This document shows, in pieces, positions 21,584-29,961 of a stretch of DNA of 35,195 nucleotides. Source of the DNA: an uncultured Acidobacteriota bacterium (GTDB lineage: Bacteria > Acidobacteriota > UBA6911 > CAINFC01). The stretch covers positions 1 through 35,195 of the forward strand of contig CAINFC010000211.1 of the NCBI GenBank assembly GCA_903847975.1, written 5' to 3'. The notes below the pieces were generated by a model that saw only the letters and a list, made by a program, of their open reading frames with translations, was not told the DNA's origin and ran no database searches. Positions within the stretch are counted from its first letter, which is position 1. The number at the start of each line of letters is the position of its first letter. A program made the position numbers and the translations under genes.

Positions 21584-24505
21584 ATGAGGAAAAGGCTTGG
21601 CCTGCTGCTGGCGTTTCTATGGCTGACCGCTCTCCCAATGCATGCGGAGGATCTGGCCGGGAATTTCGCCTCTCCGCCGCCGTCGGCCCGCCCGTGGGTC
21701 TTCTGGTTCTGGATCAACGGCAACATCAGCAAGGAAGGGATCACCGCAGACCTGGAGGCCATGAAGGCCGTCGGCATCGGCGGCGTGCTCTGGATGGAGG
21801 TCAGCGGGCCCTGGTGGGCGCCGGAGGGGAAGGTGACCGCGCTCAGCCCCGAGTGGCATGAGTGCTTTCAGTGGGCCATTAAAGAATGCGCCCGTCTGGG
21901 CCTGACGTTCGATGTCTCCGTGGATTTCGGATACGGGAGCGGCGGACCGCACATCTCCCCCGACCTTTCCATGCAGAAGCTGTACTGGAGCGAAACCGAG
22001 GTGGAGGGGGGGCGGACGGTCACTGCGACATTGCCCAAACCGTCGGTTCCCCGGAACCTTTCTGCGTGGCTGCGGCCCGGCGCCGAGATCAGCGCCCGGG
22101 TCCGCGAGCAGGTGGAGAAGATCGATTCCTACCGGGATGTGGCAGTGGTGGCCATTCCCGCTCCCTCCTCCGATGCGGCCCGGGCCTGGCGGTTGCCGGA
22201 GATCGGCCGGAAAGACGGCACCGACTGGCGGCGGCCGGAGCTTGCGAGCCCGGAGGCGCCGCCGCCCGGAGCGGTGACTCCCTCCGGCCAGGTGCTGGAT
22301 CTGACGGAGCGCATGGGCCCGGACGGCCGGCTATCCTGGGAAGCGCCGCCCGGACGCTGGCTGATCCTGCGGTGCGGCCACGCCTCCAATTACAAGATGA
22401 CCCGGCCCAGCCCGGCGGCGGCGGTCGGCCTGGAGTGCGACCGCCTTTCTCCCGCCGGTATCGAAGCTCACTTCGGCGCTTTTTTGAAAAGGATCTTTAC
22501 CGATGCCGCGTCGACGCCGGCGGGCCACGCCCTGACGCATGTTCACGTCGACAGCTGGGAGGCCGGCGGCCAGAACTGGACCGCCTCCTTTCCCGCGGAG
22601 TTCCGGGCGCGGCGGGGCTATGACCTGCGGCCGTGGCTCCCGGTGCTGGCCGGCCGGGCGGTGGGCAGCCTGGAATTGTCGGAGCGGTTCCTGTGGGACG
22701 TTCGCACCACGGTGAGCGAAATGATCCGCCGCAACTACGCCGGCCGGCTGCGCGAGCTGGCCCGGCCGTTCGGCATCCGTTTTTCCACGGAGGCCTACGG
22801 CAATTTATGCATCGACAACCTGGCTTATGCCGGCGTCGGCGACCTGCCGATCAGCGAGTTCTGGGCCATGGGCGACGGCCTTTTTCCCGGCACGCGCACC
22901 TCTTATGAGCGCTCCACCAAGGTCATGGCCTCGGCGGCCCACACCTACGGCCGGCCCGTGGTGGGTGCCGAGTCGTTCACCTCCGACCGCGGCTGGCGCG
23001 ACCACCCCTTTCTGCTCAAGGCCATGGGGGACCAGAAGTTCTGCGAGGGGCTCAACCGGGTGATCTTCCATCTTTCGGCCCACCAGCCCTATGCCAACAT
23101 GATCCCCGGTCTGACGCACCGCAAGTGGGGGGAGCACATCCAGCGCTACAATACCTGGTGGAATTACAGCCGCCCGTGGATGGAGTACCTGGCCCGATGC
23201 CAGTACCTGCTGCAGCAGGGCGAATTCGTGGCCGATGTCGGCTACGCGTTCGGCGAGGGGGCCCCGCTGAATGTCAACGACATGCACCTGGAGCTGCCTC
23301 CTGGTTACGATTTTGATTTCCTTTCTGCGGAAGCCCTGCTGCAGATGCAGGTGAAGGACGGCCGGCTGGTGCTGCCGTCCGGGGCCACCTACCGCTATCT
23401 GCGATTGCCCGACAGCGAGCGGATCACCCTCCCGCTGGCCCGCAAGATCCGCGAGCTGGCCACAGGCGGCGCGCGATTGGTCGGCAGCCGCAAGCCGATC
23501 GGCACTCCCGGGCTGTCCGGCATTCCCCGGTCCGATGAGGAAGTGGCCGCCATCTCCACGGAGCTGTGGGATGCCCGGAAGGCGGTAGCCGATCGTCCGT
23601 GGGCCGAAGTCTTTGCCGGGGACCGGCTCCCGCCGGATTTCGAAGGGCCGGGCCTGCGGTACATTCATCGCCGCGACGGCGATGCCGATATCTATTTCCT
23701 TTCCCACCCGGAAAACCGTCCGCTCGACGTCCGCTGCACCTTCCGGGTCGGCGGCAGGCGTCCGGAGCTCTGGGATCCGGAAACCGGCGCCATCCGCGAT
23801 CTGCCGGATTTCGAGGAAAAGGACGGACGGGTGACCGTTCCGCTGCGCTTCGAACCGATGCAGAGCTGGTTCGTCGTCTTTCGCAGGAACGGCCGCTCCT
23901 CCTCCCGAGAGGCGGGCCCGGGGAGCAACTTCGGGCGACGCCGCGAGCAGGCCGCGGTCACCGGGCCTTGGCGGGTCTCCTTCGATCCCAAATGGGGCGG
24001 CCCGCCGGAGGAGGTCCTTTTCGGGCAGCTCTCGGACTGGAGCCGCCACCCCGATGCCCGCATTCGCTACTATTCCGGGACGGCCACCTATCGGACCCGC
24101 TTTCCCTGGCAGATGCCGCTCTCCCGCTCCGCACCCGTCCTTCTCGACCTGGGATCGGTGGAGGTGATGGCCCGGGTGACCGTCAACGGCAGGGATTGCG
24201 GCATCGCCTGGAAGCCGCCTTATACGGTCGACATCTCTGCGGCCTTACGCCAGGGCGAGAACTCCCTGGAAATTGCCGCCGTCAACCTCTGGGTCAACCG
24301 GCTGATCGGGGACGAGCAGCTTCCGCTGGACGGGAACTGGAAGGATTTCGAAACCCTGCTGGAATGGCCGGAATGGTTCAGAAACGGCGGCCCGCGCCCG
24401 TCGGGGCGCTTTACCTTTACCTCCTGCCGGCATTACCGGAAGGATTCCCCCCTGGTTCCCTCCGGCCTGCTGGGGCCGGTCACCCTGCAGCTCCTCGAGA
24501 AATGA
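21584..24505 (+). CDS. Secreted GH106 alpha-L-rhamnosidase, first copy (973 aa)
   Basis: A signal peptide (1-21) is followed by the GH106 N-terminal signature PWVFWFWINGNISKEG and GITADLEAMKAVGIGGVLWM. Family blocks in the catalytic part are HVDSWEAGGQNWT, the phrase RRGYDLRPWLPVLAG, and VVGAESFTSDRG; the Glu in DSWE and in GAES are the best candidates for catalytic residues, though I cannot align them to a solved structure here. The C-terminal part (about 780-973) is a jelly-roll-like region ending GLLGPVTLQLLEK, usual for GH106. It should remove alpha-L-rhamnose from pectic or microbial glycans in the periplasm or outside the cell. ATG 21584 has GGAGG seven bases upstream. The second GH106 gene begins 17 bases after the stop. 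Confidence 0.9.
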   Translation: MRKRLGLLLAFLWLTALPMHAEDLAGNFASPPPSARPWVFWFWINGNISKEGITADLEAMKAVGIGGVLWMEVSGPWWAPEGKVTALSPEWHECFQWAIKECARLGLTFDVSVDFGYGSGGPHISPDLSMQKLYWSETEVEGGRTVTATLPKPSVPRNLSAWLRPGAEISARVREQVEKIDSYRDVAVVAIPAPSSDAARAWRLPEIGRKDGTDWRRPELASPEAPPPGAVTPSGQVLDLTERMGPDGRLSWEAPPGRWLILRCGHASNYKMTRPSPAAAVGLECDRLSPAGIEAHFGAFLKRIFTDAASTPAGHALTHVHVDSWEAGGQNWTASFPAEFRARRGYDLRPWLPVLAGRAVGSLELSERFLWDVRTTVSEMIRRNYAGRLRELARPFGIRFSTEAYGNLCIDNLAYAGVGDLPISEFWAMGDGLFPGTRTSYERSTKVMASAAHTYGRPVVGAESFTSDRGWRDHPFLLKAMGDQKFCEGLNRVIFHLSAHQPYANMIPGLTHRKWGEHIQRYNTWWNYSRPWMEYLARCQYLLQQGEFVADVGYAFGEGAPLNVNDMHLELPPGYDFDFLSAEALLQMQVKDGRLVLPSGATYRYLRLPDSERITLPLARKIRELATGGARLVGSRKPIGTPGLSGIPRSDEEVAAISTELWDARKAVADRPWAEVFAGDRLPPDFEGPGLRYIHRRDGDADIYFLSHPENRPLDVRCTFRVGGRRPELWDPETGAIRDLPDFEEKDGRVTVPLRFEPMQSWFVVFRRNGRSSSREAGPGSNFGRRREQAAVTGPWRVSFDPKWGGPPEEVLFGQLSDWSRHPDARIRYYSGTATYRTRFPWQMPLSRSAPVLLDLGSVEVMARVTVNGRDCGIAWKPPYTVDISAALRQGENSLEIAAVNLWVNRLIGDEQLPLDGNWKDFETLLEWPEWFRNGGPRPSGRFTFTSCRHYRKDSPLVPSGLLGPVTLQLLEK

Positions 24506-24522
24506 ACGAAAAGGATCACGCC

Positions 24523-27500
24523 ATGTCTCTCAGAAAACTTCTTGCGCTCGGGCTCGTTGTTCTGTATTGTTGCGGCACGGCTGCCGCCGGCAGCGATCCG
24601 CTGGCCGCCTCCTTCCGGAATCCGCCCGATTCCGCCAAACCCTGGACTTACTGGTTCTGGATCAACGGCAACATCACCCGGGAGGGGATTACCGCGGACC
24701 TCGAGGCGATGGCCCAGGCCGGAATTCACGGCGTGCTGATCATGGAGGTGGCCCGGCCGAAAATGATGGCCCCCAACGGGCCGGTGGCCTTCGGTACGCC
24801 GGCCTGGCGGGAGCTTTTCCGCCACGCCGTTTCGGAGGCCGGGCGTCTCGGCATGGAAGTCAACATGAACAACGACGCCGGGTGGACCGGCAGCGGAGGG
24901 CCCTGGATTACCCCTGAGTATTCCATGCAGAAGCTGGTTTCGACGAGCCTCGCGGTCGGCGGGCCGGGGCGCTGCGGGGAGGTGATGTCGATGCCTGTCG
25001 CGGTGCAGAATTTTTACCGCGATCTGCGGGTGCTGGCTTACCCGGCTTCTTCCGCGCCGGGCGAGGCCGTTGCCCCCGAGCGGATCGTGGACCTGACCGC
25101 TCGCATGAACCCCGAAGGCCGCCTGGACTGGGAAGTCCCCGCGGGAAGCTGGGTGGTCCGGCGCATCGGCCACACCTCCACGGGGCAGAGGAATCTTCCC
25201 GCCCCGGAAGCCGGACTGGGCCTGGAATGCGACAAGCTGAGCGCCGAGGGCATCCGGCGGCATTTCGAGGGATTCCTGGGAAAGCTGCGGGAAGAGCTGG
25301 GGCCGGAAACGGCCCGGACTCTTTCCTTTACCCACATCGACAGCTGGGAGGTGGGCGGGCAGAGCTGGACCGCGCGTATGGCGGAAGAGTTTTCGCGGCG
25401 GCGCGGATACGATCTGACCCCGTATCTGATTCCGCTGGCCGGCGGACCGGCGGTGGGCAGCGAGGATCGGACGCGCCGGTTTCTGCGCGACTTCAAGCGC
25501 ACCAAAACGGAACTGCTGAACGAAAATTACGCCGCCGCGCTGCGCGAGCTTGCCAACCGCCAGGGAATGCGCTTGTCGATTGAGGCCTACGGGCCCAGCG
25601 GGGACTTTATCCATCCGCTCGACTACGCGGCGGAAGCCGACCTGCCGATGGCCGAATTCTGGGTGGGACGCTGGGGCGCCTGGCACCTGCTTTCGGCGCG
25701 GCTGATCTCTTCGGCGGCCCATGCCGTCGGCCGCACCGTGGTCGGGGCGGAGAGCTTCACGTCCCTGGGGGAAAACGACAGTTTTACCGAGCACCCATAC
25801 TCCATCAAGGCCGTCGGCGACTGGGCCTTCAGCGAGGGGATCAACCGCTTTATTTTTCACCGGACCGTGCTGCAGCCCTGGGCCGGGAACGAGCCGGGGA
25901 TGTCCTTCGGGCCCTACGGCACGCATTTCGACCGCAACCAGACCTGGTGGGGCCAGGGGAAGGCCTTCATGGAGTACCTGGCCCGCTGCCAGTACCTGCT
26001 GCAGAAGGGGCGGTTCGTGGGCGATATCGGCCGGCTGGTGCCCGACGCGGAAAACCACGGCTTCAAGCCCGGCATGGGCGCCCTGCCGGCGCGCTTTCCC
26101 GCCCTGCCGGACGGATACAACTACGACTATCTTTCGGATAAGCTGCTGCTCGGCCAGGCTGTCGTATCGGAAGGGCGCATCCGTCTGACCTCCGGGATGA
26201 GCTACCGGATCCTGCAGCTGCCGGACGACAGGGCCATGACTCCGGAGCTGCTGCGCAAAATCCGGGACCTGGTGCGGGCCGGGGCGATGGTATCCGGCCC
26301 CCGCCCGGAAAGCTCGCCGAGCCTGCAGAACCATCCGCGCTGCGACGAGGAGGTCCGCAGCCTGGCGGCGGAACTCTGGGGCCCGTGCGACGGCCGTACC
26401 GTCACCGAGCATCGGCTGGGCGCGGGCCGGGTTTTCTGGGGGAAGCCCATGGCGGAGGTTCTGCGCGAGGCAGGCCTTGAGCCGGACCTGCAGTGGAAGC
26501 TGGATCCGCCGCCCACCGAAGAAGCCGTCCGTTCGATCACCGTCGGCTGGGGAAAGCCGATGGGTGACGAGCCGGCCCTGCCCATGCCGACCCGGGGAAT
26601 CAACTGGATTCATCGCCGCGACGGGGAAACGGAGATCTATTTCCTGGCCAACCCGCAGCACCGGGCGGTGGATGCCTGGTGCCGCTTTCGGGTTGCCGGC
26701 CGGCAGCCGGAGCTCTGGGACCCGGCAACGGGCGAGATCACCCGTCCGGCCGCTTTCCAAGTCCGGGAAGGGGCGACTGATCTGCCGATACGCTTCGCGC
26801 CGGCCGGGTCGCTGTTGGTCCTGTTTCGGGAGCCGATCCGCCCGCAGGCCCGGCTGGCGGGCCTCAAGCGGGATGGCACGGTCCTGCTGGCCCGGGGAGA
26901 GGTGCAGGGTTCGATCCTCCCGGATATCCGCGTCGGCGATACGAGAGTCGAGCTGGAAACCGCCTTGCCGGGGCGCTACGAGATGGAATTTGCCGACGGG
27001 CAAGCGCGCATCGTTACGGTGAATGCGCCGCGCGCGGCGGCCATGATCGGCGGCCCCTGGCGGGTCGGATTTCCGGACGGGCGGGGTGCCCCGGCTTCGG
27101 AGGAGTTCCCGGCACTCGTCGACTGGTCCCGGCATGAAAAAGAGGGGATACGCTATTTCTCCGGCACGGCGAAGTATGCCACGGAGTTCAGCTGGGAGCC
27201 GCCGCCAGCCGGCCGGCCGGCGGAATCGAAGCCGGAGGCCCGGTTTCTCCTGGACCTGGGCCGGGTGGAGGTGATTGCCGAAGTGCAGTTGAACGGCACC
27301 GATCTCGGGGTGCTCTGGAAGCCGCCGTTTGTCGTCGATGCGACCCGGGCCCTGAAGGCAGGCACCAACCGGCTGGAGGTGAAGGTGACCAACCTGTGGC
27401 CCAACCGGCTGATCGGCGATGAGCGCTTTCCGGACGACTGCACTCCGGGAGGCACCTGGAAAACAGGTCCCATCCCCGCCTGGCCGGAATGGTTCCTGCA

Positions 27501-27636
27501 GGGACGGCCGCGGCCGGAACCGCGCCGTCAGACTTTCACGACCTGGAAGTACTACACGGCCGACTCACCCCTGCTTCCCTCCGGTCTGCTGGGCCCGGTG
27601 ACCCTGCAGATGTCATGGAGGCTCGGGGTTCGATGA
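24523..27636 (+). CDS. Secreted GH106 alpha-L-rhamnosidase, second copy (1037 aa)
   Basis: A paralogue of the preceding enzyme. It shares the start FWINGNITREG, GITADLEAMAQAGIHGVLIM, THIDSWEVGGQSWT, RRRGYDLTPYLIPLAG, VVGAESFTSLGEND and the closing GLLGPVTLQ. The signal peptide spans about residues 1-22. Extra length lies mainly in the middle (near residues 620-690) and in an inserted stretch before the C-terminal jelly roll. ATG 24523 was chosen because AAGGA lies seven bases upstream; ATG 24502 overlaps the first gene's stop as ATGA but has no ribosome site. The same frame stays open far upstream inside the first gene, which is a shadow of high GC content and not a fusion. Different linkage or substrate preference from copy 1 is likely but not readable. 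Confidence 0.9.
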   Translation: MSLRKLLALGLVVLYCCGTAAAGSDPLAASFRNPPDSAKPWTYWFWINGNITREGITADLEAMAQAGIHGVLIMEVARPKMMAPNGPVAFGTPAWRELFRHAVSEAGRLGMEVNMNNDAGWTGSGGPWITPEYSMQKLVSTSLAVGGPGRCGEVMSMPVAVQNFYRDLRVLAYPASSAPGEAVAPERIVDLTARMNPEGRLDWEVPAGSWVVRRIGHTSTGQRNLPAPEAGLGLECDKLSAEGIRRHFEGFLGKLREELGPETARTLSFTHIDSWEVGGQSWTARMAEEFSRRRGYDLTPYLIPLAGGPAVGSEDRTRRFLRDFKRTKTELLNENYAAALRELANRQGMRLSIEAYGPSGDFIHPLDYAAEADLPMAEFWVGRWGAWHLLSARLISSAAHAVGRTVVGAESFTSLGENDSFTEHPYSIKAVGDWAFSEGINRFIFHRTVLQPWAGNEPGMSFGPYGTHFDRNQTWWGQGKAFMEYLARCQYLLQKGRFVGDIGRLVPDAENHGFKPGMGALPARFPALPDGYNYDYLSDKLLLGQAVVSEGRIRLTSGMSYRILQLPDDRAMTPELLRKIRDLVRAGAMVSGPRPESSPSLQNHPRCDEEVRSLAAELWGPCDGRTVTEHRLGAGRVFWGKPMAEVLREAGLEPDLQWKLDPPPTEEAVRSITVGWGKPMGDEPALPMPTRGINWIHRRDGETEIYFLANPQHRAVDAWCRFRVAGRQPELWDPATGEITRPAAFQVREGATDLPIRFAPAGSLLVLFREPIRPQARLAGLKRDGTVLLARGEVQGSILPDIRVGDTRVELETALPGRYEMEFADGQARIVTVNAPRAAAMIGGPWRVGFPDGRGAPASEEFPALVDWSRHEKEGIRYFSGTAKYATEFSWEPPPAGRPAESKPEARFLLDLGRVEVIAEVQLNGTDLGVLWKPPFVVDATRALKAGTNRLEVKVTNLWPNRLIGDERFPDDCTPGGTWKTGPIPAWPEWFLQGRPRPEPRRQTFTTWKYYTADSPLLPSGLLGPVTLQMSWRLGVR

Positions 27637-27687
27637 GCGTTTCTCGGCCCGGCCGGAAGTCCGGGATTCCGAGCCCCTGCAGTGTTC

Positions 27688-27772
27688 CTGCTTCCTTCCT
27701 GATCTTCCCCTCTTCCTGTGAAAAGATTTCGCTCACAGGAAGAAAGGAAGAGCGGGAAGAAAAGCAGAAGGG
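27688..27772 (+). repeat. Dispersed hairpin repeat, copy B
   Basis: This is the plus-strand counterpart of 20653-20740. The stem CTTCCTGTG/CACAGGAAG and the purine-rich arm AGGAAGAGCGGGAAG are kept; the loop between the stem arms differs. It lies in the 263-base gap between the convergent second GH106 gene and the truncated kinase. The remainder of that gap (27637-27899) shows no gene and no propeller remnant. Confidence 0.72.
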
Positions 27773-27899
27773 CTTGTCAAAAGGAGATGATGACTTTTTA
27801 CCGGTTGGTCAGAGAAGATGGGCCGGCAGAAAGTTCCACTCCAGGCCGGGATCGCTTTGCCCGCCTCCTTCTTCCTGGAAAAGGGGCAGAAGGGATTCG

Positions 27900-29120
27900 C
27901 TAAACCCAGGCTGCGGCGGTTGTCGTTACCAGCATCCGGAGCAATCGGAGAAACCGGAGCACCTCCCGCGATCGGAAGCGATGTGCTTTTGAGGATGGGA
28001 GCCGGCTGGTGCCGGCCAGGCACATTATCTCTACCAACAGGTTCTCGAGCTCGATCCGGATATCCTCCATGCGCTGCCAGCGCCGGTCGGGATTTTTTCT
28101 AAGGCACCGAATGATCGTCTTTTCCAGACGCAAGGGGATATCCGCTGCCAGTTGCGACGGCGGGATGGGGTCCTGCTTGACAACCGCAGCCAGGGTCACC
28201 AGGGTCGAAAAAAATGATTTATCCGCAAACGCGCAGCGGCCGGTGACCATTTCATAGAGCAGGGATCCGAACGAGAAGATATCGCTGCGCACATCGATGG
28301 GCTTTCCTACCGCCTGTTCCGGGGACATGTAGGCGACCGTACCCAGGACGCCGCCTTTCCGACTCAGAAGCTGCCCGGAAGCGGAGGACCTGGAATCGTC
28401 GGCGGACAACGGCCGAAAGATTTTCGCCAGTCCGAAGTCCAGTAATTTCACCTCGCCCCGGTGGGTAATCATGACGTTGGAAGGCTTCAGATCGCGGTGG
28501 ATGATGCCTGCCTCGTGAGCCGCTGCCAGGGCATCGGCAATCTGGATGGCGTATTTCAGTCCCTCTCCCAGGGGCAACCTCCGGTGCCGGAGGCAGTCGG
28601 AAAGGGTCTGTCCGTCCACAAATTCCATGACAATGAAGTTCGCCTCCGGGTCCTCGTGAATATCGTGGATCTGTATAATGTGCGGGTGGTTGAGCAGGGA
28701 GGCGGTCCGTGCTTCCTGGATGAAGCGCCGCTTATATTCCGGGTCGGCGACGGCTTTTCCGGGCAGTACCTTGATGGCTACGGAACGTGCCAGGAGGCAG
28801 TCCCGCGCTTTGTACACCACCCCCATGCCGCCTTCCCCGATTTTTTCGGTAATGTGATAATGTGCCAGGTTTCTGCCCGAAAAATCCGGAGGGAAGTCCC
28901 GTCGCTGATCCCGGGCTAAAATCCGGGCGGCCACCTCCAGCGCCGACGATTCCAGCGGGCTCTGTGATCCGGCGCTCTGATCCAGAAGCGATGCGACCTG
29001 CCGCCGCAGCGACGGATTCCCGGCGCAGGCTGAATCCAGAAAGCCCTTCCTCTCTTCCGGCTTGTGCCTCCGTGCCGATTCATAGAGCCGTTTGACCTGC
29101 TGCCAGAGCTCCGGGGTCAT
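27900..29120 (-). CDS. Ser/Thr protein kinase lacking its membrane and sensor part (406 aa)
   Basis: A complete Hanks-type kinase follows the N-terminal MTPELWQQVK module (1-50). It has the glycine loop IGEGGMGVVYKA (94-105), K117 in VAIKVL, HRDLKPSNVM, DFGLAKI and GTVAYMSPEQ. The related kinase at 30816-33671 goes on through a transmembrane helix and a propeller. This one aligns only up to the juxtamembrane part, then diverges into an odd Arg/Leu-rich tail ending TTTAAAWV and stops where the helix would be. Truncation is therefore likely, though the catalytic domain looks intact. ATG 29120 overlaps the sigma factor stop as ATGA, with GGAGGAAGG directly upstream, so it is translationally coupled to the sigma gene. 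Confidence 0.85.
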   Translation of the reverse strand: MTPELWQQVKRLYESARRHKPEERKGFLDSACAGNPSLRRQVASLLDQSAGSQSPLESSALEVAARILARDQRRDFPPDFSGRNLAHYHITEKIGEGGMGVVYKARDCLLARSVAIKVLPGKAVADPEYKRRFIQEARTASLLNHPHIIQIHDIHEDPEANFIVMEFVDGQTLSDCLRHRRLPLGEGLKYAIQIADALAAAHEAGIIHRDLKPSNVMITHRGEVKLLDFGLAKIFRPLSADDSRSSASGQLLSRKGGVLGTVAYMSPEQAVGKPIDVRSDIFSFGSLLYEMVTGRCAFADKSFFSTLVTLAAVVKQDPIPPSQLAADIPLRLEKTIIRCLRKNPDRRWQRMEDIRIELENLLVEIMCLAGTSRLPSSKAHRFRSREVLRFLRLLRMLVTTTAAAWV

Positions 29121-29695
29121 CCTTCCTCCGCCTGCTTCATCTCCCGCTCCAGCCATGCCTTGGCCGCTGTCCAGTCGCGCCGTACCGTCCGACTGGTGAC
29201 CTTCAGAACCTCGGCGATCTCCTTCGCGCTCAGCCCTCCGAAAAAGCGCAGCTCCACAACCCGGGCTTCCCGCGGAGCGAAGCCTGCAAGGCGCCGCAGG
29301 GATTCATCGAGCAGCAGAAAGTCCACATCCGGCTGAAGAGTCATGGCACACTCTTCCAGCAGTTCCTGCCGGATCAGTTTTCCTTCTCTTTTTCGGTAAT
29401 CCCGTGCCCGGGCGAAATCGATCAGGATCCGGCGCATCAGGTTGGCCATGATAGCGAAAAAATGAGCACGGCTTTGCCAATTTACTTTGTCGGATTCGAT
29501 GAGACGCAGGTAAGCCTCGTTGACCAGGGCCGTGGTTTGCAGGGTGTGGTCGATGCGTTCGTGCCGCAAAAAACGATGGGCCAGCCGGTGCAGTTCATTG
29601 TGAACCAGCGGGATAAGAGACTCCAGGGCCTCCTGGTCCCCGCGGGACCAATCCCGGAGCAGCTGAGTAACCTGCAGGGAATACCCCTTCCCCAT
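29117..29695 (-). CDS. ECF-type RNA polymerase sigma factor (192 aa)
   Basis: An ECF sigma factor of the acidobacterial/planctomycete kind. Region 2 contains LVNEAYLRLIES and the segment SRAHFFAIMANLMRRILIDF, and region 4 contains FAPREARVVELRFFGGLSAKEIAEVL, each read in shorter stretches; the recognition helix is KVTSRTVRRDWTAAKAWL. No anti-sigma gene is adjacent. Instead the coupled downstream gene is a Ser/Thr kinase, and kinase-linked ECF groups are known to be controlled by phosphorylation (established for some groups, inferred here). ATG 29695 has a GGGG about eight bases upstream. Compare the 44-codon remnant at 33668-33802, which matches both ends of this protein. Confidence 0.9.
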   Translation of the reverse strand: MGKGYSLQVTQLLRDWSRGDQEALESLIPLVHNELHRLAHRFLRHERIDHTLQTTALVNEAYLRLIESDKVNWQSRAHFFAIMANLMRRILIDFARARDYRKREGKLIRQELLEECAMTLQPDVDFLLLDESLRRLAGFAPREARVVELRFFGGLSAKEIAEVLKVTSRTVRRDWTAAKAWLEREMKQAEEG

Positions 29696-29776
29696 ACCCG
29701 GTTCCCCTTTTTAAAAAAGACGGGAAGATGGTTTCGTCAAGCTATGGTGGTTGACTAACTTTTCCTGTTGAAAGGA

Positions 29777-29805
29777 ATGTTAGTCCCATAACCGGATAAG
29801 GTCAA
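29777..29805 (-). promoter_or_regulatory. Possible promoter of the sigma-kinase operon
   Basis: On the minus strand TTGACC (29805-29800) and TAACAT (29782-29777) are 17 bases apart, 82 bases before ATG 29695. The -35 is good and the -10 moderate. Whether the operon is read by the housekeeping sigma or by its own ECF product cannot be told. Confidence 0.35.
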
Positions 29806-29895
29806 GAAAGATAATGATATATATGGCTTTCTTTCCAAGGGGTTTCACCGGGTTTTCAAGAGCGCACCGGGTTTTTTTAGAAAGCATGTCCGCTT

Positions 29896-29924
29896 TTGCC
29901 TGCCGTTCCCGCTTTTATTATGTA
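29896..29924 (+). promoter_or_regulatory. Possible promoter of the HEMAH lipoprotein gene
   Basis: TTGCCT (29896-29901) and TATGTA (29919-29924) are spaced 17 bases apart, 38 bases before ATG 29962. The match to consensus is partial. Confidence 0.25.
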
Positions 29925-29961
29925 GAGGGGATTATTCTGCGCACTCCAAAGGGGAGGCAAA

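Noticed and set aside
24433-27135. Minus-strand open frame of 900 codons opposite the second GH106 gene
   Set aside because: No domain, a shadow-like composition, and full overlap with a well-supported enzyme gene.
23566-27636. A 1356-codon frame suggesting a fusion of the GH106 proteins
   Set aside because: The first 319 or more codons are out-of-frame translation of the first GH106 gene. The signal peptide and ribosome site at 24523 fix the true start.
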